Below the pieces are notes generated by a model that saw only the letters and a list, made by a program, of their open reading frames with translations, searched no databases and was not told where the DNA came from. Shown here piece after piece: positions 1 through 4,880 of a stretch of 6,538 nucleotides of DNA. Each line of letters opens with the position of its first letter. Position 1 is the first letter of the stretch. Source of the DNA: Methylococcaceae bacterium (GTDB lineage Bacteria > Pseudomonadota > Gammaproteobacteria > Methylococcales > Methylomonadaceae); the NCBI GenBank assembly GCA_013140465.1, contig JABFST010000309.1, positions 1-6,538 on the forward strand, in the 5' to 3' direction. A program made the translations under genes and the position numbers.

Positions 1-103
1 CTATTAAATCGGGTGCGCCGTCTGTCCACGGCGTTAACGCGTGAGCTGTTTGTGAACCCGCCAGCAACGCAATAGTCGCCGCTAAAATACTGAGTTTTTT
101 CAT
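1..103 (-). CDS. N-terminus of a predicted exported protein, cut by the window edge
   Basis: The first 34 codons of a gene that continues past the left edge. The translation starts MKKLSILAATIALLAGSQ and continues TAHALTPWTDGAPDLI. This is a textbook Sec signal peptide: two lysines after Met, a hydrophobic core at about residues 4-16, and a likely cleavage site after AHA (about residue 22). The mature protein would begin LTPWTDG. The ATG lies at 101-103, with a short Shine-Dalgarno-like GCAGG at 110-114 six bases before it. The protein is therefore probably periplasmic, secreted or surface-exposed. I do not recognise the family from these few mature residues and assign no function. A candidate promoter lies about 80 bases upstream at 183-211. 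The gene sits about 500 bases beyond the end of the ATPase pair and probably has its own promoter. Confidence 0.8.
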   Translation of the reverse strand, partial: MKKLSILAATIALLAGSQTAHALTPWTDGAPDLI

Positions 104-182
104 GATAAACCTGCAAATAAAATAAAGGGGATGAAAATGCTGCCGCGTACCCCCAGAGGCTCAATAGGCTGTTGGTGTCGCT

Positions 183-211
183 TAAATAGAATTAAGCAAT
201 CAACATGCCAA
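183..211 (-). promoter_or_regulatory. Candidate sigma70-type promoter for the exported-protein gene
   Basis: Read on the minus strand, TTGGCA (206-211, five of six matches to TTGACA) is followed after exactly 17 bases by TATTTA (183-188, only three of six matches to TATAAT). Orientation and distance suit the gene starting at 103 and would give an untranslated leader of roughly 70 bases. The good -35 box and spacing support the call; the weak -10 box keeps confidence low, since AT-rich intergenic DNA produces such matches by chance. Confidence 0.3.
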
Positions 212-259
212 AATAAAAGCCATTGATTTTATAGAGATTTATTTGATTTAGTGATGATG

Positions 260-281
260 AAGTGCTGGAATATCAGCACTT
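260..281. repeat. Perfect 8-bp inverted repeat (AAGTGCTG / CAGCACTT)
   Basis: AAGTGCTG at 260-267 and CAGCACTT at 274-281 are exact reverse complements separated by six bases (gaatat). The structure could be a stem-loop in RNA or a dyad bound by a dimeric regulator. No T-run follows on either strand, which argues against an intrinsic terminator. Its half-site recurs in the neighbouring inverted repeat at 294-322, which makes chance less likely. Confidence 0.6.
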
Positions 282-290
282 ACTGTTGAT

Positions 291-323
291 GGTGTGCTGA
301 TAAAACAACACCTAGTCAGCACT
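291..323. repeat. Second inverted repeat with the same half-site, plus an overlapping alternative stem
   Basis: GTGCTGA (294-300) and TCAGCAC (316-322) are exact reverse complements 15 bases apart, and they repeat the GTGCTG/CAGCAC core of the dyad at 260-281. A second possible stem, GGTGT (291-295) with ACACC (308-312), overlaps the first at 294-295, so the two cannot form fully together. The reuse of the half-site suggests a two-site operator or a decayed repeat element rather than isolated chance. No function is shown. Confidence 0.5.
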
Positions 324-352
324 TGTGGATGCTCGAAATGATGATGCGCCTA

Positions 353-378
353 GGGTGCTTAGCTAGTCAGCTAAACCC
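353..378. repeat. Hairpin with a 10-bp interrupted stem
   Basis: TTAGCT (359-364) pairs with AGCTAA (369-374) around a four-base loop (agtc). The stem continues outward after a two-base bulge (gc, 357-358) with GGGT (353-356) pairing to ACCC (375-378). This gives ten base pairs. No T-run follows on the minus strand, where CACCCTAGGCGC comes next, nor on the plus strand. It lies about 225 bases beyond the stop of the ATPase gene, so it might act as a 3'-end structure or processing site, but that is speculative. Confidence 0.45.
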
Positions 379-602
379 GCTATGGGATAGACAAGCGCAT
401 TGTATTGCTGGTTGGGGGAAATTAACCCTGGTGATAAGAAGTGGGGTGCAATAAAATTAAGTTAGCTTTTGAGGCTGTGTTTTTATAATACTTTCCCAGT
501 ATTGAGAGCGCAACCTAGTTTACGGCTTTAATAAATTAAGCGATTAATAATATTCCGTTCTCCAACCAAGCTAGTTAGGTCGGGTTGCACTTAAATATAG
601 AG

Positions 603-1877
603 TTAATCACTCGTAACCCATGATTTAATCAAATCAGGAAGCCCGCCTTTAAAAGTATCCAGTAATGATTTACCCGCACCCATTAGCAGTTGCTGCTCTT
701 TTTTAGTTAGCAAACCATCAAATTCTTGTGCGCGTAACCATTGGGCAAAATCTGCCTCGTTTCTCACGGTGCGCAACAGCTCATCCGCTAGCCACCAATG
801 AAAAGCTGCTGGCAGAATACGCCATTGTGGCGTGCTAGTGGTCGCGGTATTTTTTATATAACCGTGTGTTTCTAAATACTCTAGTTCCTTCGTTAAATCA
901 GGCATGATTGTTAATAAAGCCTTATGGTTAAACAGCCGCTTTCCCAGTAACTGCGGTGATTGTTGGAGGGCAACTAGTGTCAATGCCATGCGCTGGTGCG
1001 GCGACCACGCCGCCCAAGTATTACCCAGAGTGCGTGCCACCACATTATACAATGCTTGTCCGGCACGATGCCGACGTTGGTCAGGGTTAGTAGTATTGTC
1101 ATCCTCGTAACAATCCCATAGCTCTGCGGCAACGGCTTGTAACAGATACGGATGGTTGCCCGCCGCATGTTTGATAAACGATTTGTCATCTGGGCTAAAA
1201 CGCCCATTAGCACGGTTTAACAGTATTTCAACCTCGTCATCAGTAAATGGCAGTAAATGATATTCATGAAAAATATTGAGATACGGCGAACCTGCATTTA
1301 GAAGGTTTTTGTTAAGGGTATCCACCGATTGCCGTGAGGCAATCACTAAAGTGAATGCAGGTTTTAGGGATGCCAACGAACGTAAACCGCCGAAAAATTC
1401 CGAACCGCACAAGTTGGAGTAACTGAGCATCGCGTCAAATTCATCTACTAACAGCACTACATGCAGGTTTTGTGTCTGTAAGTGGTCTAATAACACGCCT
1501 AAAATAGAATTGCTAAAACCACCCTCCAAGCACTTTTGATACAAGCTTGCGAGTTTAGATTCAGGATTGGGTTCAATGTGCAGCGTATATAAAGGTGCCA
1601 ACACTAAAATCCAAAAGTCAGCTTGATTGATTTGAACGCCAAACGTTAAGGCATCCAAATAAGAGAACAAGAGCTGTTCAGCGGTATCATTATAAAGCTG
1701 CGTTTGGTTTTCAGGGGCTGAAAGATAAAGCAGGACAGAGGTTTTACCCGTGCGGGGTTCTGAAACGATAGCGGTGGATTGTCTTGTGATAACGCGGCCT
1801 TTAATCCGATTTAGTTCGTCTTGGCGGCCTAAAAAGTTGTGGGTGGTGACGGGGTTGCCGTGTAGGAAAGGGTTCAT
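603..1877 (-). CDS. Soluble AAA/STAND-like P-loop ATPase, 424 residues
   Basis: A predicted ATP-binding protein of the archaeal-ATPase-like (MNS/STAND-type) group. After the lead-in NPFLHGNPV..NFLGR (residues 2-18) comes Walker A SEPRTGKTS (39-47), where Ser replaces the usual first Gly. Walker B is VVLLVDEFD (140-148; Asp145 and Glu146 expected to handle Mg2+ and catalysis), and a sensor-1-like Arg182 follows the strand FTLVIAS. GNHPYLLQ (240-247) matches the 'GGhPyll' motif of this group. Residues about 285-365 look like a winged-helix segment. The tail (about 380-424) is helical and amphipathic. There is no signal peptide or membrane segment, so it is probably cytosolic. The ATG at 1877 lies 39 bases after the stop of the 900-residue gene, with an AGG 11 bases upstream, so the two are probably co-transcribed. 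It is related to the N-terminal third of that neighbour but lacks its TPR, coiled coil and membrane helices. Family-level call firm; biological role unknown. Confidence 0.85.
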   Translation of the reverse strand: MNPFLHGNPVTTHNFLGRQDELNRIKGRVITRQSTAIVSEPRTGKTSVLLYLSAPENQTQLYNDTAEQLLFSYLDALTFGVQINQADFWILVLAPLYTLHIEPNPESKLASLYQKCLEGGFSNSILGVLLDHLQTQNLHVVLLVDEFDAMLSYSNLCGSEFFGGLRSLASLKPAFTLVIASRQSVDTLNKNLLNAGSPYLNIFHEYHLLPFTDDEVEILLNRANGRFSPDDKSFIKHAAGNHPYLLQAVAAELWDCYEDDNTTNPDQRRHRAGQALYNVVARTLGNTWAAWSPHQRMALTLVALQQSPQLLGKRLFNHKALLTIMPDLTKELEYLETHGYIKNTATTSTPQWRILPAAFHWWLADELLRTVRNEADFAQWLRAQEFDGLLTKKEQQLLMGAGKSLLDTFKGGLPDLIKSWVTSD

Positions 1878-1916
1878 GGATATTGTTGCCTGTTTATAGA
1901 AATGAATTTTATAAGT

Positions 1917-4619
1917 TTATTTGATTATAGCCACAGAAACTCCGAATAATATAGGTAGCATTATCACAATGTTAATAAAAAACATTAATCTTACAATAAC
2001 GCTGTTTTTCAATGACTTGGCAATAAATAGATGAAATATAAATACTAATAGTAATAAAAATAAAGATGCAAAAAATCTAATCTCTTCTTTATCAGCAATT
2101 AAAGCACTCATATTCATATTCATAAAAATAAACACCAAAAATAAGCCGGAAAATGACCACTTTTTCGAATCTACAATCAGTTGCAATTTGGTATTTTTTT
2201 GAGTCAATAAATCAATTATGTACTCAGCCTCGTCTTTTCGATTTTCTTCTTCTGCTAGCTCGATAAGCCGATTATTTTTGTAAGCATCAAACGAACTATT
2301 AATATAGTCTTTTTCAACTTCTGAAACTTTAAGGAGGTTTTTTAAACCCATAACCTGTCTAAGAAAAATATCTTCAGTGTTTGCCAAGGTATTTTTAAGT
2401 GTTTGGTTTTCTAGTGAAAGCTCTTCATTCCGATTGAATGACTCCATAAATTTATTGCCAAGTTTGTCGTTCTCTTTATCAAAGCTTTTAAGCTTAGCTG
2501 ATTTTTCAATTAATTCAGCATTAGCAACTTTAAGCCTATCCTCCGCTTTTTTAGCTAAACCAACAGTATCAGCAAGCTTTTTAGCCAATGCGTCATTTTT
2601 TTCAAACAATTCCCTTGTTTCGTTTTCAAACAAATTGACCCTATTTGCCAATTCAGTTTTCAATAGCTTATTTTCCTCATCTAATTTTTGAAGGCTTTCA
2701 TTTAACAAGCAATAATCGTTACCCGTAACCGCTAAGTATAAATAATACGCCGCTTCTTCAAACTCAGGGTCAACGCCCATTACTGCAAGCAATAACTCTT
2801 GCGCCTGTTTATTATTCCCTAAAGTCAACGCATCTATCGCCAATCGATAATTCGTTGTTAATCCCAGCAATTGTTCAATAACGCGCTGTTCTTGTTGCCA
2901 GTCAAATAGGGTGGGGTGGCTGGTTTCTAGCTGGCTGATTAAGGCTAAAGCGTCGGTGTAATTTTTTTCTTGCTTTAAAGTTTCTAAGACTTGCAGTTGT
3001 TGTTTGCCTTCTGCTTCGTACAGGGCTTGCTTTAGCTCAGCCACTTTTTTGTTTAGTCCGGCGTTGGTAAAGGCTGCTAAGGCTTCGGTGCTTAGGCCGT
3101 CGGCTAAGTAGCCTTCACCACGTTTTGTCCATATTGCCTTATATATTTTTTTGGCTTCGGGTTGGTTGGCATCAATTTTAAGGATTTCGTCAAGATAACT
3201 TAGCTTTTCTTCATCATCTTGGGCTGCCGAGGCCAAACCCAAGTAGGCTTGGACTAAGCGCGAGCGGGCTTCGTAGGGTTGGAATTCGTATAAGTTGGCT
3301 AATACGTTTTTGGCATCGGTGTAATTGCCGTTTGCGAGCAATAAATCCGCCAATAACTTGTTAGCCTTAACATGGTTAGGATTAAGTCCCAAAGCTTGGT
3401 TAAGTAGGTTTTCTGCCTGTTCCAATTGGCTGTTGCGATACATGCCGTGTGCGGCCTGAAAAAGATTTTCCGCGACGGGTTCTATGCGGTCCAGCTCATC
3501 TTGTACGCGCCGCAGGGGCTTGTTGGCTTCAATCCAGCGGCGTAATAGCTCCACTTTAAAACGATAGCCGCCGTCCACGGGTTCTAGTAAATCCCAGTCT
3601 TGCAATAGTTTGGGGGCGTCTTGCAATTCGCGTATTACGATGCGCACGCCGCTTTCATGTAGGAGTTTGTCCAATTCGGTTTCGGTGACGGCGTGTCCAC
3701 CTGCTTGTGCCAACGCCGCAGAGACCACGCGCTCCGCAGGTGGCAAGCCATCCCATAGCCATTCAAATGCGTTTTTGCTGGCGCTTAACACATCCTCTAT
3801 GACCTTATCAATGCTGTTGGCAGTGATTTCTTCCGGGTTGGTTTTGCCATCGTTATAGGTTTCTTCCCAAGCAAACGAACACAGCTGTTGGGTAAAAAAC
3901 GCATGTCCGTTAGTCAATTGCCATATACGCTCTAGCGCGGCTGTACTCCAGCGTAAAGGACTGGTTTTTTCGGATAGGCGGATGAGGTCAAAGGTGTCGG
4001 TTTTGTTTAGCAGGGAAATACGGCGGGCGGGGACGCTTTTAAAGAGTGACAAGGCGATGGTGTTTAAGTCATCGACATTGCGGCCTATAACAAACACAAA
4101 GTTAAGCCGTTGACGGTCGCTAGCGAGCAATTGGCGCAAATAAGGGAAAAAATCGGCACTTGCGCCTTTGGCCGATTCGGCGGCTAGCACGTCAAATTCA
4201 TCAAACAATAACACTAAGGCCGTGCCTTTTGCTAAGTTGGCGAGTTGTTGGGGTAGCCATTGGTGTTGGAAGCTGTGTTCTGGATTGTCACCGAGTTGCG
4301 GGGTGGTCAAATCCAATTCATAGGCTATGGTATTGGCTAATTCTTTTAACACATTGCCCAGTGTGGAAGTGGCTTTGTCTTGTAGGTCAAAATATATCGG
4401 CAAATAATGGCCTGTGGTTGTTTCTTGGCGTAAGTTTTTTTGTAAAAACTGTAACACCGAGGTTTTGCCTATGCGCCGTTGTCCATAAAGCACGATGGCG
4501 TTTTCTTCAGGGCGCGCGAAAATATGCAGTACGTCGCGCACAACATCGGCCCTACCAATAAAAGCGTTGCTGTTGCCGACCGGGTTGCCGGCAATGTAGG
4601 GGTTTAAATAAAGGGACAT
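1917..4619 (-). CDS. Membrane-anchored ATPase with TPR-like repeats and a coiled coil, 900 residues
   Basis: A multidomain protein. Residues 1-370 form an AAA/STAND-like ATPase: lead-in NPYIAGNPVG..FIGR (6-23), a complete Walker A GQRRIGKTS (46-54), Walker B LVLLFDEFD (135-143), a sensor-1-like Arg180 after FVFVIG, the TNGHAFFTQQL motif (236-246), and a winged-helix-like part ending in YRFKVELLRRWIE (352-364). Residues about 383-635 are helical TPR-like repeats, with typical 'A..LL.QAL.LNPN' spacing at 402-415. Residues about 640-815 are a charged coiled coil. Three hydrophobic helices follow at about 821-841, 848-867 and 872-899, ending one residue before the C-terminus. With no signal peptide, the ATPase should face the cytoplasm, tethered by its C-terminus. 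The ATG at 4619 is supported by the family lead-in; the nearest Shine-Dalgarno-like AGGA (4632-4635) is rather distant at 12 bases. It probably leads a two-gene operon with the 424-residue relative. TPRs suggest partner binding and the coiled coil oligomerisation. Function unknown; a signalling or conflict-response role is an inference from architecture only. Confidence 0.85.
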   Translation of the reverse strand: MSLYLNPYIAGNPVGNSNAFIGRADVVRDVLHIFARPEENAIVLYGQRRIGKTSVLQFLQKNLRQETTTGHYLPIYFDLQDKATSTLGNVLKELANTIAYELDLTTPQLGDNPEHSFQHQWLPQQLANLAKGTALVLLFDEFDVLAAESAKGASADFFPYLRQLLASDRQRLNFVFVIGRNVDDLNTIALSLFKSVPARRISLLNKTDTFDLIRLSEKTSPLRWSTAALERIWQLTNGHAFFTQQLCSFAWEETYNDGKTNPEEITANSIDKVIEDVLSASKNAFEWLWDGLPPAERVVSAALAQAGGHAVTETELDKLLHESGVRIVIRELQDAPKLLQDWDLLEPVDGGYRFKVELLRRWIEANKPLRRVQDELDRIEPVAENLFQAAHGMYRNSQLEQAENLLNQALGLNPNHVKANKLLADLLLANGNYTDAKNVLANLYEFQPYEARSRLVQAYLGLASAAQDDEEKLSYLDEILKIDANQPEAKKIYKAIWTKRGEGYLADGLSTEALAAFTNAGLNKKVAELKQALYEAEGKQQLQVLETLKQEKNYTDALALISQLETSHPTLFDWQQEQRVIEQLLGLTTNYRLAIDALTLGNNKQAQELLLAVMGVDPEFEEAAYYLYLAVTGNDYCLLNESLQKLDEENKLLKTELANRVNLFENETRELFEKNDALAKKLADTVGLAKKAEDRLKVANAELIEKSAKLKSFDKENDKLGNKFMESFNRNEELSLENQTLKNTLANTEDIFLRQVMGLKNLLKVSEVEKDYINSSFDAYKNNRLIELAEEENRKDEAEYIIDLLTQKNTKLQLIVDSKKWSFSGLFLVFIFMNMNMSALIADKEEIRFFASLFLLLLVFIFHLFIAKSLKNSVIVRLMFFINIVIMLPILFGVSVAIIK

Positions 4620-4694
4620 GGTTTGTGGGTATCCTGTGTAAGCGGGTTCAACTTTAAGGATAGTTGCAAACTGGAGATATTACAAATGGGAGGG

Positions 4695-4707
4695 CGTAAA
4701 CTTTACG
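4695..4707. promoter_or_regulatory. 13-base palindrome upstream of the ATPase operon (possible operator)
   Basis: CGTAAA (4695-4700), a central C, and TTTACG (4702-4707) form a perfect odd-centred palindrome. It lies 75 bases upstream of the ATG at 4619, in the only intergenic gap where the promoter of the ATPase pair could sit. Short dyads with this spacing are typical of dimeric regulator sites. I could not find a convincing -35/-10 pair around it, so the operator reading is tentative. Confidence 0.35.
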
Positions 4708-4775
4708 GTAATTATTAAGGCTGTTGGCAAGAAATTACGATTTGGAGGGTGTCTTAAAAGGGCGGTTAATCTCTA

Positions 4776-4806
4776 TTGCCGACATGGCAACGTCTAAAGC
4801 CGTTGC
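4776..4806. repeat. Two overlapping, mutually exclusive hairpins between mutS and the ATPase operon
   Basis: TTGCC (4776-4780) pairs with GGCAA (4786-4790) around a five-base loop. GCAACG (4787-4792) pairs with CGTTGC (4801-4806) around an eight-base loop. They share 4787-4790, so only one can form at a time. Read on the minus strand they lie about 75-105 bases after the mutS stop. There is no T-run after either, so this is not a standard intrinsic terminator, though a role in ending or processing the mutS transcript is possible. Confidence 0.35.
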
Positions 4807-4880
4807 ACTCCAGATGTCATTGCTTAATTACTAAGGAAGGAACTGAACACTTTACCTGACACTGAGGCGATAGCGCACGG

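Larger units (their letters stand above)
104..602. other. Gene-free intergenic region with clustered inverted repeats
   Basis: About 500 bases between the end of the 424-residue ATPase gene and the start of the exported-protein gene. I see no convincing coding sequence, tRNA or mobile element. The middle (about 253-378) is dense in inverted and direct repeats, listed separately. A further 6-bp AT-rich hairpin, AATACT / AGTATT with a 5-base loop, lies at 487-503. The 9-mer CTAGTCAGC occurs at 312-320 and again at 363-371, and GATGATG at 253-259 and 340-346. No hairpin followed by a T-run on the minus strand was found, so the end of the ATPase transcript is not marked by an obvious intrinsic terminator. 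Confidence 0.7.

Noticed and set aside
104..178. Riboswitch (for example cyclic-di-GMP type) in the leader of the exported-protein gene
   Set aside because: The leader contains a GC-rich patch (GCCTCTGGGGG read on the minus strand), but I could not match the conserved core or paired elements of any riboswitch class.
329..454. Plus-strand reading frame of 41 codons starting ATG CTC GAA, with three more Met codons soon after
   Set aside because: No Shine-Dalgarno sequence, no recognisable family, and it runs through the hairpin at 353-378. It is consistent with a chance open frame.
481..503. Intrinsic terminator for the ATPase operon (AATACT/AGTATT hairpin next to a T-run)
   Set aside because: The stem is short and AT-rich, and the T-run at 481-484 becomes an A-run in the direction of transcription, so it does not have terminator polarity.
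668..682. GAGKS near residues 400-404 of the 424-residue ATPase as a second P-loop
   Set aside because: It lies in a predicted helical tail without the preceding beta strand or remaining GxxxxGK spacing; the true Walker A is at residues 39-46.
1924..1929. Perfect TATAAT on the minus strand, 47 bases upstream of the 424-residue gene, as an internal promoter
   Set aside because: It lies in the last codons of the upstream gene, no -35-like hexamer sits 15-18 bases away, and the DNA there is so AT-rich that the match is expected by chance.
4160..4561. Plus-strand 133-codon open frame opposite the large ATPase, and similar long plus-strand frames opposite mutS
   Set aside because: They are antisense shadows of strongly conserved ATPase and MutS coding sequence and have no protein-like features or ribosome binding sites of their own.
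4742..4828. Plus-strand open stretch ending SIADMATSKAVALQMSLLNY, slightly like the start of YjfB-type small motility proteins
   Set aside because: No proper start codon after the GGAGG at 4744-4748, and it stops early. No continuation with the family's 'VLKKAMD' ending appears in any frame. The resemblance is too short to call a pseudogene.
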